Origin: Bacillota bacterium
GTDB lineage: Bacteria > Bacillota > Sulfobacillia > JAJYWN01 > JAJZPE01
Direction of reading: 5' to 3'
Length of the DNA: 52,239 nucleotides
Assembly (NCBI GenBank): GCA_021787335.1
Contig: JAJYMC010000013.1
Location: forward strand, 1-52,239
Part shown: piece by piece, positions 5,743-13,697 of the stretch
Layout of the letters: every line of letters starts with the position of its first letter
Position numbering within the stretch: the stretch's first letter is position 1
Notes under the pieces: model-generated
What the model was told of the DNA's origin: nothing
Seen by the model: only the letters and a program-made list of their open reading frames with translations
Database searches by the model: none
Translations under genes and position numbers: made by a program

Positions 5743-7452
5743 GTGCCGGTTGAGGTCCTCAAGCGCACCCAGGAGTTCTGCCTCGGGGCCGCCGGCCGCG
5801 GCGTTGAAGGCCAGGTCTTCTGGACTGGTGCGGCCGACGGTCAGGTCAAAGAATGCCGGGTTCCGCCGCAGAAGGCCACGGCCGCATACGTGCGGACCGA
5901 GCCTGAGGACCTCGCACGCATCGCCCTCGACGCCGCGGCTTCAGGAGACGTGGTCCTGGCCCAAGTCCATTCACACCTCGGCCCCGCCTTCCACTCGGGA
6001 ATCGACGATGCCGAGGCCGCATGCACCGATAAGGGGTTCTTGTCGGTTGTCCTCGCCGACGGCGGCGCAGGTGACCTTGTGGATCTCGAAGGGCTTCGCG
6101 TCTATGAGTGTCAGGCTCCGGGCAAGTGGCGGGAGGTGAGGGGAATAGAGCTGCAAAACCGGATCCGGGTCCTTGAGGACATGTACGACAGAACGACTGT
6201 ATTCGAACAGACCGTCAAGCCCAAAGGGGGGCCTCGCTGTTCACTCCTTGTCTCGCTCTCCGACAAGATGGCCGGCAGCGTCAATGGGCAAATGATCCTG
6301 CTACAGGCCCTTAACCTCCTTCCCCGGCTGGCAAGGCGGTACCTGGACATCGATGTCTCCGTGCCCCCGGGGATCCCCGCACTTCTGCGCCCTTACGCTG
6401 GTCAAGACCTCACGAGCGCGGCCATGGAGGTGCTGCGGACGGTTCAGCCTTACGGGACATACCACGCCCATCCAGACCCGGCGGCGAGATACGACCTCTG
6501 CCTAGCCATCGGCGACATCAGAGACAACGGTCGGCTGGGCAACGTCCTCTACATCAACAGCGATGGGTGGGTGGGGCATGTCGGGGAAAGCCCCCGGATT
6601 GGCGATCTGGTGGGTCGTGACAACGTGGTCGGGGCTCAAGGAGCGGCCGCCTTGGCCGTAGCACGACTTTACCTCACCCACGAAGGACTAGCTGGCCCAG
6701 ATGACCCCGACCTCAGCTTCAACTTCTTTGAGCTGCGGGCTCATGAGCCGTCGTTAGCCAACCCAGACCTGCCTGGCAAGGTGGATTTCGGGGACATCGA
6801 GCTTCTTGGGGCCGGAGCCCTAGCCAACAGCCTCATCAACGCCCTGCGTTTCCTGCCCAACGTAGTTGGTAGGTTCCGAGTCACCGACGAAGAAGCCGTC
6901 GACCTCACGAACAACAATCGGTACGTCCTTATGGGCTACCAGGACGGTGTCGCCCGGATCAACAAGGTGCCGCTGCTCAAGAAGGCGTGGGCGCACGAAC
7001 CTGAAATCTCGTTTGACCTGCGAGAGAAAGCTTTCGGACCCGACCTCTCGATGAACCCGGGTGTTGTTGTGACCGCTGTTGACCGGGTCTTCCCCCGGCT
7101 GGAGGCACAGCGGAGGATGCCCAAGGTCTTGATCAACGGGGGCACGAACGGCCGGATGTTCATGGTCAGTTGCCACCGCTCGGAGGATATACGGGCGGGA
7201 ATCACTGGTTGCGTAGGCTGCGCTTTGGGCTCCGATGAGCCTCAACGTAGGCAGCGTGAAGGGACTATATCCTTCGTTTCGTCGCTGGCGGGAATCTCTC
7301 TGGCTTCATTGGTTATTCGCCAAGCCGCATACCCCGGCGAGGCCACCGTACTGCGCGTCGATTTTGACTCCTTCTCGATGCGATGGCCCCACTGTTTTGA
7401 CCGATTCCCCCCTAACCCCGGGTGCCCTTTGGGAGCCCAGATTCACGTGTAG
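5743..7452 (+). CDS. JAB (deubiquitinase-like) / E1 (ThiF-like) fusion protein
   Basis: 569-residue protein uniting two ubiquitin-pathway activities. An N-terminal JAB/MPN domain (~1-130) shows Glu22 (GVEGQVFWTG) and the JAMM motif H76-x-H78...S85-x-x-D88. Residues ~130-345 form an uncharacterised middle region. From ~346 an E1/ThiF Rossmann domain reads LLGAGALANSL with DEEAVDLTNNNRY, the nucleotide-binding and Arg-finger region; C490-x2-C493 and C551-x9-C561 look like a zinc site; C477 is a possible catalytic Cys. It would adenylate the upstream Ubl and cleave Ubl precursors or conjugates. The GTG 5743 start has no nearby ribosome site: the good site at 5708-5716 points to ATG 5727, one base out of frame. 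Removing one T of the TTT following gives MRSFTVPVEVLKR, so a 1-bp insertion or sequencing error is possible. Confidence 0.85.
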   Translation: MPVEVLKRTQEFCLGAAGRGVEGQVFWTGAADGQVKECRVPPQKATAAYVRTEPEDLARIALDAAASGDVVLAQVHSHLGPAFHSGIDDAEAACTDKGFLSVVLADGGAGDLVDLEGLRVYECQAPGKWREVRGIELQNRIRVLEDMYDRTTVFEQTVKPKGGPRCSLLVSLSDKMAGSVNGQMILLQALNLLPRLARRYLDIDVSVPPGIPALLRPYAGQDLTSAAMEVLRTVQPYGTYHAHPDPAARYDLCLAIGDIRDNGRLGNVLYINSDGWVGHVGESPRIGDLVGRDNVVGAQGAAALAVARLYLTHEGLAGPDDPDLSFNFFELRAHEPSLANPDLPGKVDFGDIELLGAGALANSLINALRFLPNVVGRFRVTDEEAVDLTNNNRYVLMGYQDGVARINKVPLLKKAWAHEPEISFDLREKAFGPDLSMNPGVVVTAVDRVFPRLEAQRRMPKVLINGGTNGRMFMVSCHRSEDIRAGITGCVGCALGSDEPQRRQREGTISFVSSLAGISLASLVIRQAAYPGEATVLRVDFDSFSMRWPHCFDRFPPNPGCPLGAQIHV

Positions 7453-7500
7453 GAACGCTTGTACCCCCTCAGCAAGGCCCCGCCCCGCATGGCGCTGCAG

Positions 7501-7537
7501 AAAGACCCCGCCAGCTTCGTGGCCGGCGGGGTCTTTT
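7501..7537 (+). terminator. Rho-independent terminator after the JAB-E1 gene
   Basis: AAAGACCCCGCC / GGCGGGGTCTTT, a 12-bp stem ending in TTTT on the plus strand. Confidence 0.85.
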
Positions 7538-7619
7538 CGTCTTCGGAGTCACCGTGTGACCCGTCCTGACTGTTGCCGCCGAAATCGGGACATGCACTCC
7601 CACGTTCGGGTATTCCTTG

Positions 7620-7757
7620 CTAGAGCTTTAGCCCGTTCTGTCCCTCGACCACGCGGACGTCGTGGACGACGAACTCGTCGTCGAGGGTCACCGAGGCGAT
7701 GGCCTTCATCTTTCCTTCCGGAAGGACCTTCCGCACCCTGACATCGGTCACCTGCAA
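7620..7757 (-). pseudogene. spoVG: Truncated spoVG (septation/sporulation RNA-binding regulator)
   Basis: TTG start at 7757, then [18 protein letters not shown] and [18 protein letters not shown], an unmistakable SpoVG N-terminus. After QNGL the frame reads only Lys-Leu-stop, giving 45 residues where the family has about 90-97; the FVAMPSRK core and basic C-terminus are absent from the window. SpoVG is normally followed by glmU in this gene order; here the accessory island lies instead. The break therefore marks an island junction near 7628. A SigH-like promoter precedes it. Whether another spoVG copy exists elsewhere is unknown. Confidence 0.85.
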
Positions 7758-7805
7758 CGAAACCACCCGCCTTTGTCAAAATTTCCCATCTGGGTGGTCT
7801 GTTGG

Positions 7806-7830
7806 TTTCGCTCAGGGGAAACGGAATCCT
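7806..7830 (-). promoter_or_regulatory. SigH-like promoter upstream of spoVG
   Basis: Minus strand AGGATT (7830-7825), 15 bp, GAAA (7809-7806), the same spacing as the B. subtilis spoVG SigH promoter (AGGATT...GAAT). The -10 is imperfect. Confidence 0.5.
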
Positions 7831-7890
7831 TCAAGACCCGACGGGGGCCGACAGGTTTCGTTCGACACAGCGGGAGGGCGGGCCGCGCTC

Positions 7891-8715
7891 CTATGCTTGA
7901 CCGAGCCAGGCCGCCGGACGGACGCTGACCTTCCGTTCCTCCTCGTCCACCTGGTCGAGGACGGTCAGGGCGGTGTAGTTCTCGACCAGCTTCTTGCGCG
8001 GCTCGGTGGTGGCCATGAAGACCCCGACCCCGACCACCTCGGCCTCGAACTCGGCCATGAGGTCGTATGTCCCACGGGCCGTGCCCCCGGCGCGCATGAA
8101 ATCGTCGATGAAGATGACCCGGGCGCCGCGCGGCAGGGCCCGTTTGGCCAGGGACATGGACTGGATGCGGTGGTCCGAGCCGGACAGGTAATTGATGCTG
8201 ACCGCGGTGCCCTCGGTGACCCGCGCCCCGCGCCGCAGGGCGACCAGCGGGAGGCCGAGGAACCGGGCGGTCATCATGGCCATCGGGATGCCCTTGGTCT
8301 CGACGGTCAGGACGTAACCCGGTTCGAGGCCGCGGAAACGGGTGGCGAAGATCTCCCCGATCCTGGCGGCGACCGCCGGCGAGAAGATGAGGTCGGTCAT
8401 ATAGAGGAAACCGCCGGGGAGGATCCGGTCGGGAGCCTTCAGTTGCTCACAGAGCTGGACCACGAAGTCGCGGGCGGCGGCCATGGGCAGTTCGGGCAGG
8501 TACTTGACCCCCCCGGCCGCCCCGGCGAACGTCTCCACCCGGCCCAGGCCGAAACGCTCGAAGCTGTCCTTGACAATGCCCAGGTCCTCGCTGATGGTCG
8601 ACTTGGCGGCCCCGAACATCTCGGCGAACTGGGTCAGCGAGAAAAGGCCCGCGGGCTGGTCCACCAACGTCTTGACCATCGCCGCCAGCCGTTCACTGCG
8701 CCTCAGCTTCCCCAC
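7891..8715 (-). CDS. purR: Purine operon repressor PurR
   Basis: 274-residue regulator of purine genes in Bacillota. An N-terminal winged helix (LRRSERLAAMVKTLVDQP...SKSTISED-like region, here AAKSTISEDLGIVK) is followed by a phosphoribosyltransferase-like domain carrying the PRPP loop VIFIDDFMRAGGT (residues ~201-213). PRPP binding relieves repression. GTG 8715 is chosen because AAGGGGTGA lies just upstream and the family starts near LRRSERL. It sits directly upstream of spoVG as in B. subtilis, and a PurBox lies in its own promoter region. Confidence 0.95.
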   Translation of the reverse strand: MGKLRRSERLAAMVKTLVDQPAGLFSLTQFAEMFGAAKSTISEDLGIVKDSFERFGLGRVETFAGAAGGVKYLPELPMAAARDFVVQLCEQLKAPDRILPGGFLYMTDLIFSPAVAARIGEIFATRFRGLEPGYVLTVETKGIPMAMMTARFLGLPLVALRRGARVTEGTAVSINYLSGSDHRIQSMSLAKRALPRGARVIFIDDFMRAGGTARGTYDLMAEFEAEVVGVGVFMATTEPRKKLVENYTALTVLDQVDEEERKVSVRPAAWLGQA

Positions 8716-8761
8716 CGGGTCACCCCTTCTCTCTGTCGACCTCGCGGGCGCGGATGGCGCC

Positions 8762-8774
8762 CTTTCCGAACAAT
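8762..8774. promoter_or_regulatory. PurBox upstream of purR
   Basis: CTTTCCGAACAAT matches the PurR box consensus (AWWWCCGAACWWT) at 12 of 13 positions, ~47 bp before the purR start. A second inverted box was not found with confidence. Suggests autoregulation. Confidence 0.6.
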
Positions 8775-8874
8775 CTTTGGGTCTCCAAAGACTTTTATTC
8801 ATCCTTCGCGGGCCACGAGGTCAAATCCTGCTCCTCAGCAGGGGCCGTCACGGAGGCCTAGCGGCCATGACAAA

Positions 8875-8900
8875 GGCGGGGTCACCGCCGTGATCCCGCC
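8875..8900 (-). terminator. Terminator after the nucleotidyltransferase gene
   Basis: GGCGGGATCAC / GTGACCCCGCC on the minus strand (one G-T pair), then TTTGTCAT. It separates this unit from purR. Confidence 0.65.
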
Positions 8901-8935
8901 GACCTTGCCGGGCTATCAATCGGTCCGACTCGGTC

Positions 8936-9703
8936 TCAGGCCCCTGGTCGGTTCCCCAGCATACGCGCCGCCAGCTCGTGATCGCTGGGCTTGTCGACGT
9001 CGATGCCGATCTCGGCCTCACGACAGGCGACGGCCGCCCCGGCCAGGTTGAAGTTGCTGCAGATGGTGGCCTCCAGCTCCGCCACCGAGAGCATCTTCAA
9101 GAGGAGCCGGACGACGAAGCCGAAGCCCAGGATCTGCGCCAGTTTCAGCGGGCTCTTGCGGGCTTCGATAAAGCTCTCGGCCTTTTTGTAGTTCTCCAGG
9201 AGGAGCCGCGGGTGGACCAGGAGGACATTGCCGCCGGTGTAGGTCCCCTCGCGCAAGGTGGCGTAGGTCCGGTGCACGCCGGGGTACTTCGCCTCGATGA
9301 TCTCCTTCTGGATGATCGGGTAATAGAGGTCAGCCTTCTTCTCGGCGCACTGGGCCAGGTAGTCGTCGATGACGTGGCCCGTCAGGAGGGGGAGGTCCGA
9401 CGAGACGACGAGGACCATCTCCTCAGGCGGGAGAGCCCTGACCCCCCGCAGCATGTTCCCGACCATGCTCTCCCCGGGCTCGACGAAGACCGTGTCCTTT
9501 GGGTCGAGCGCCGCCCGGATGTCTTTCTCCGGGCCGACGACGACGATGCGCCCGATGCCCTCCGCCGTCCGCAGGGCCCCGAGGACCCATTCCAGCATGG
9601 GCCGGCCGGCGATGTCGATGAGGGCTTCGTAGGTAGCGTCGCTGACTTCTTTGAGTCGTCCTTCGTTGGTCCGGCCGGCCATGACCACCGCGTTGACCTT
9701 CAT
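8936..9703 (-). CDS. NTP transferase family protein (MobA/GlmU-like)
   Basis: 255-residue nucleotidyltransferase with the NTP_transf_3-like start VNAVVMAGR, then GRPMLEWVLGAL and a metal-binding VVSSDLPLLTG (residues ~103-113). Proteins of this type transfer NMP to a phosphorylated acceptor; substrate unknown. The canonical GxGTRM loop is altered (AGRTNEGRLKEVS), as in other members found between ispE and purR in Clostridia. ATG 9703 has GGAGGTG 8 nt upstream. Confidence 0.8.
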   Translation of the reverse strand: MKVNAVVMAGRTNEGRLKEVSDATYEALIDIAGRPMLEWVLGALRTAEGIGRIVVVGPEKDIRAALDPKDTVFVEPGESMVGNMLRGVRALPPEEMVLVVSSDLPLLTGHVIDDYLAQCAEKKADLYYPIIQKEIIEAKYPGVHRTYATLREGTYTGGNVLLVHPRLLLENYKKAESFIEARKSPLKLAQILGFGFVVRLLLKMLSVAELEATICSNFNLAGAAVACREAEIGIDVDKPSDHELAARMLGNRPGA

Positions 9704-9809
9704 CCGAGAGCACCTCCGTGCTTTCCTTTGCCGCGTGACCCGAAAGTCCGCGCGGCGGCCGGGCTTTTGACAAAGCCAGCTTCCGGCGCGGGAGAGTATT
9801 CGCTGGAAC

Positions 9810-10760
9810 TCAGCGCACTCCTGCCGCCGTCGCGAATTCGGCCAATGCCGCCCAGGCAAAGAGGGTGGCCGCCCGGTCGCGGGTCGAAGCGGCGACGTCG
9901 CCGTCCCTGAACAGCCCGTAGACGGTCGGTCCGGTGCCGGTCACCGCCACAGCTTCGGCTCCGTGGGCGGCCAGGAAGGCTTCCACGCGGCCGATCTCCG
10001 GGGCCAGGTGACGGGCCGCCGTCGCCAGATCGTTGCCGACCGCCGCCGCCAGGCCGGAGTGGTCGCCTTGACGGATGGCCTGCACGGCCGATGGCGTCCG
10101 GGCCCGCTCCTCGTGTGGGGCCAGCCGGTCGTGAGCGGCGTAGACCGAGGCCGTCGACTCCTTGCCGCCGGCTTTGACCAGGACCGCATGGAAACTGGGC
10201 GCGTCGGGCAGAGGCTCGATCGTCTCGCCTCGCCCGCGGCCCACGGCCGTGCCTCCGCGCAAAAAAAAAGGCACGTCCGATCCCAACCCCACGGCGAGGT
10301 CTTGCAGAGCGGCATCGTCCAGCGGTCCGCCCAGGAGACCGTTCAAGCCCCGCAGGACGGCGGCCGCATCCGAACTCCCGCCACCCAGTCCGGCGGCCGC
10401 CGGGATGGACTTGGCGATGGTCACTTCGACCTTCGGCGATACCACTCCACCCGACGTCGCCTGGCGCCGGGCCATCTTCCCCCGGTGTGCCTCAAGGACC
10501 GTCAGGGCGGCCCGGTGAGCGCTGTTCTCCGAACCCTCCGGGGTCGCGGGATCGTCGGCCCTGACGATGACCCCCGGTTCACCCGGCCCCCAGGCCAGAC
10601 GGACTTCGATCCGGTCGGCCAGGGTCAGCTCCTGGTAGATGGTGACGACCTCGTGGAAACCATCAGGACGCCGTCCGACCACATCCAGTGTCAGGTTGAG
10701 CTTCGCCGGGGCCCGGACGACCGTGGCCACCGGGGCCGGGGCCGGTCTCGAGGTTGGCAT
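9810..10760 (-). CDS. ispE: 4-diphosphocytidyl-2-C-methyl-D-erythritol kinase
   Basis: 316-residue GHMP kinase that phosphorylates CDP-ME in the MEP isoprenoid pathway (cytosol). Signatures: N-terminal RAPAKLNLTLDVVGRRPDGFHE (split here as PAKLNLTLDV and RPDGFHE) and the glycine-rich ATP loop AAGLGGGSSDAAA (residues ~120-132). The C-terminal GHMP motif AVTGTGPTVYGLF is also present. The ATG is preceded by GGGGGGA. Position next to purR is conserved in Bacillota. Confidence 0.95.
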   Translation of the reverse strand: MPTSRPAPAPVATVVRAPAKLNLTLDVVGRRPDGFHEVVTIYQELTLADRIEVRLAWGPGEPGVIVRADDPATPEGSENSAHRAALTVLEAHRGKMARRQATSGGVVSPKVEVTIAKSIPAAAGLGGGSSDAAAVLRGLNGLLGGPLDDAALQDLAVGLGSDVPFFLRGGTAVGRGRGETIEPLPDAPSFHAVLVKAGGKESTASVYAAHDRLAPHEERARTPSAVQAIRQGDHSGLAAAVGNDLATAARHLAPEIGRVEAFLAAHGAEAVAVTGTGPTVYGLFRDGDVAASTRDRAATLFAWAALAEFATAAGVR

Positions 10761-10842
10761 GCGCGTATCCCCCCAGGAGCCGTGATTCGCCGCGCGGGCG
10801 TCCTTCCCCTACGCCGGGCGCGGTCACCGGGGCCAAGAACAC

Positions 10843-10868
10843 TTCAACCGGCCCGAAGGCCGGTTGAA
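10843..10868 (-). terminator. Hairpin terminator downstream of cphA
   Basis: TTCAACCGGCC-CGAA-GGCCGGTTGAA: 11 perfect pairs with a tetraloop, 13 nt past the cphA stop. The following U run is poor (GTGTTCTT). Confidence 0.65.
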
Positions 10869-10881
10869 CTGGATCTGTCCC

Positions 10882-13569
10882 CTATTCACCGGGTCCGCCG
10901 GCCAACGTTCGGCCGGTGACCGCCACGACCGCCGCCAGAGTCCTCGGAGGAGCGGCCGCCCGCTCCTGCCATTCGGCCAGGGCCTTGCGGGCGATCTCCG
11001 CGACGCGGTCGTACTTCTCGTAGAAGACGACCACCACGTCTCCCCCGCGAGCCTGGCGACAGGCCGTCAGGATGGCTTCCTCCTCGTCCAGGATGACGGC
11101 CACCCCTTCGCGGCGCGCCCCGCCCTCCACGGCCCCGGCGAGGAGCAGCTCAGCCACCTCCCCTGGGCGCCGGCCTCGCTTGTCGTGGTCCTCTTTGATG
11201 AAGAGGGTCGAGAACCCCCGCGCGGCGATCCGTCCAAGCTCATGAAGGTCTTCGTCACGGCGGTCGCCCGGGGCCGCGATGACCCCGATGAGCCGCCCCG
11301 AGGAAAGGGTCCTGACCGCCCTCAGGGTGTTCTGGAAGGCGGCGGGGTTATGCCCGTAATCAACCACCAAGCGCAGGTCGCCCACTTCATAGACGTTCAG
11401 ACGACCGGGGTTGCACTCGGGCGAGTTGCTGAAGGCCCGGAACGCCTGGGACAGCACGCCCAGGTCGGCTCCCGTGGCCCAACCGGCGGCGGCCGCCGCC
11501 AGCAGGTTCTGGATGTTGTGCTGGGCCCGCCCGCCGACAGTCAACGGGAAGTCGCGGACATTGCCCAGTCTCACGTCGTTGCCCCCATGGGCCAGGATGA
11601 ACTGGCCCTTCCGGACGACAACGGCCCTACCGCGTCGATTGAGGTGTCGGCGGACGATGAGGTTGTCGTCCTGTTGGCTGAAGTAGATTATCTCTCCGTC
11701 GGTCCGGTTGCCCAGTTCGACCACGAAGGGATCGTCGGCGTTGAGAATGGCGAAGCCGTTGCGCGGCACCGATTCGACCAGCAGGGCCTTGACGTCGACC
11801 AGGTCCTCGATGGTCTCGATGCCGTCCTGGCCCAGGTGGTCAGAGGAGACATTGGTGACCACGGCCACGTCGCAGTGGTCGAAGGCCAGGCCCCCACGGA
11901 TGATACCGCCTCTGGCCGTCTCCAGGACGGCCACCTCGACCTTGGGGTCGCTCAAGACCACCTTGGCGCTCCACGGCCCGCTGGTATCGCCGTCGACCAC
12001 CCGGCGACCGTCGATCCAGATGCCGTCGGTCGTGGTCAGCCCGACCTTCTTCCCCTGTTCCTTGAAGATATGGGCGATGAGCCGGCTGACCGTCGTCTTC
12101 CCGTTGGTGCCGGTGACGGCGATGACCGGGATGCGCCCGTCCTCGCCGGCGGGGAACATCGAGCGGACGATGGCCTCAGCCACCGGGCGGGGCTGACCCT
12201 CGCTGGGATAGAGGTGCATGCGGATACCTGGGGCGGCGTTCACTTCGATGACCGCCGTCCGGCCGGGGTCGGGCGGAAGGGCGATGTCCGGCGTGACCAG
12301 GTCGATGCCCGCCACGTCGAGGCCGATCACGGCGGCCGCCCGGACCGCCAAGGCGATGATGTCCGGGTTGACCTCGTCGGTGACGTCCCTGGCCGTGCCC
12401 CCGGTGCTGAGGTTGGCCCCTTCCCGCAGGCGGACCACGGCTCCTCCGGCCGGCCGGAAGTCCAGTCCGAGCCCTTGCTTGGCCAGCGTGATGTGGACGA
12501 CTTCGTCCACTTTCATCTTGGTCAGCGGTTTCTCGTGCTCTTCGCCCCGGTTGGGGTCGGCGTTGACAAGCTCGATCAACTCCGCCACCGTGTGCTCTCC
12601 GTCGCCCGTGACGCTGGCCGGCTGCCGCTCGGCGGCGGCTTCGAGCCGGCCGTCGACGACCAGTAACCGGTAGTGCCGCCCCTCCATGAACTTCTCGACG
12701 ATGACCTCCTCGCCGTGCCGACGGGCGGCCCGGAACGCCGCCCGGACCTGCTCGTCGCCGGACAGGTTGAGGCTGACGCCGCGTCCCTGGTTGCCGTCGC
12801 GGGGCTTGACCACCACCGGTTCAGCGATGGTCCCGGCCGCCTCGACGGCTTCATCCTCGGTCTTGACCACGGTACCCGGCGGCACCGGGATGCCGGCCCG
12901 GGCGAGGACCAGTTTGGTCAGGCTCTTGTCGCCGGCGATGTCCACCCCGATGCAACTCGTGCCGGCCGTGACGGTCGCCCTGACCCTTTTCTGACGGCTC
13001 CCGTAGCCCAGTTGCAGCAGGCTCTCAGGACCGATGCGGGTGACCGGTATTCCGCGCCGGCGGGCGGCCTCCGCGATCGCCGCCGTGCTCGGCCCCAGTT
13101 CGGTCCGGGCGGCCGTCTCGATGATGACGGACAGGGCCGCGGCCGCATCCGGCGACTCTCCGGCCACCAACCGTTCGGTCAGTTCAACGGCCTGCCGGGC
13201 GGCCGCCATCCCGGCTTCACGGGCCCGGTACTCGAAGACGATCCGGTAGACCCCGGGACGCTCCGTCTTGCGCGTCTTCCCGTAGACCATCCCCAGACCA
13301 GCCCTCGTCTGCAACTCCAAGGCCACGTGTTCGACGACGTGGCCGACGTAGGTGCCTTCCCGGACTCGCTCGATGAAACCACCCGGCCGTCCGAGCGAGC
13401 AATGGTGCTGGCTCAGGCCGGGCAGAGCGGCCAGAAGCCGCTCGCTGAAATCCCCCAGATCCCGTGTCTGGCGGCCGTCGAGGTCGCCGAGGTCCAGGAG
13501 CATCTCGATCACCGGGTAGTGACTATGGATGTTCCTGCCCTCAAAGGCCTGGAGTTCGATTATCCGCAT
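10882..13569 (-). CDS. cphA: Cyanophycin synthetase
   Basis: 895-residue enzyme making the storage polymer multi-L-arginyl-poly-L-aspartate in an ATP-dependent reaction. Layout: an N-terminal domain (RIIELQAFEGRNIHSHYPV), an ATP-grasp domain (~200-480; VVKPRDGNQGRGVSLN, VIEVNAAPGIRMH), then a Mur-ligase-like domain with P-loop VTGTNGKTT near residue 485 and NVSSDHLGQDG. Length matches bacterial CphA1. ATG 13569 follows AGGAGGG. The cyanophycinase gene lies immediately upstream, so synthesis and degradation genes are paired. Stored N could support sporulation or germination (inference). Confidence 0.95.
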   Translation of the reverse strand: MRIIELQAFEGRNIHSHYPVIEMLLDLGDLDGRQTRDLGDFSERLLAALPGLSQHHCSLGRPGGFIERVREGTYVGHVVEHVALELQTRAGLGMVYGKTRKTERPGVYRIVFEYRAREAGMAAARQAVELTERLVAGESPDAAAALSVIIETAARTELGPSTAAIAEAARRRGIPVTRIGPESLLQLGYGSRQKRVRATVTAGTSCIGVDIAGDKSLTKLVLARAGIPVPPGTVVKTEDEAVEAAGTIAEPVVVKPRDGNQGRGVSLNLSGDEQVRAAFRAARRHGEEVIVEKFMEGRHYRLLVVDGRLEAAAERQPASVTGDGEHTVAELIELVNADPNRGEEHEKPLTKMKVDEVVHITLAKQGLGLDFRPAGGAVVRLREGANLSTGGTARDVTDEVNPDIIALAVRAAAVIGLDVAGIDLVTPDIALPPDPGRTAVIEVNAAPGIRMHLYPSEGQPRPVAEAIVRSMFPAGEDGRIPVIAVTGTNGKTTVSRLIAHIFKEQGKKVGLTTTDGIWIDGRRVVDGDTSGPWSAKVVLSDPKVEVAVLETARGGIIRGGLAFDHCDVAVVTNVSSDHLGQDGIETIEDLVDVKALLVESVPRNGFAILNADDPFVVELGNRTDGEIIYFSQQDDNLIVRRHLNRRGRAVVVRKGQFILAHGGNDVRLGNVRDFPLTVGGRAQHNIQNLLAAAAAGWATGADLGVLSQAFRAFSNSPECNPGRLNVYEVGDLRLVVDYGHNPAAFQNTLRAVRTLSSGRLIGVIAAPGDRRDEDLHELGRIAARGFSTLFIKEDHDKRGRRPGEVAELLLAGAVEGGARREGVAVILDEEEAILTACRQARGGDVVVVFYEKYDRVAEIARKALAEWQERAAAPPRTLAAVVAVTGRTLAGGPGE

Positions 13570-13697
13570 CAGAGACCCTCCTGCCGGGTCTTGTCGTCAA
13601 GTCTGGTGGAACTGCTTTGTCTAGGGCCACTCGAAGTCGCTACTTAGGTCCTATTGTCCCCGCTAAACCAGCCATCTATCGATGTGCGTCGGCCGGA

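Noticed and set aside
10864-12666. 600-codon plus-strand open frame opposite cphA
   Set aside because: Antisense shadow; cphA motifs on the minus strand are complete.
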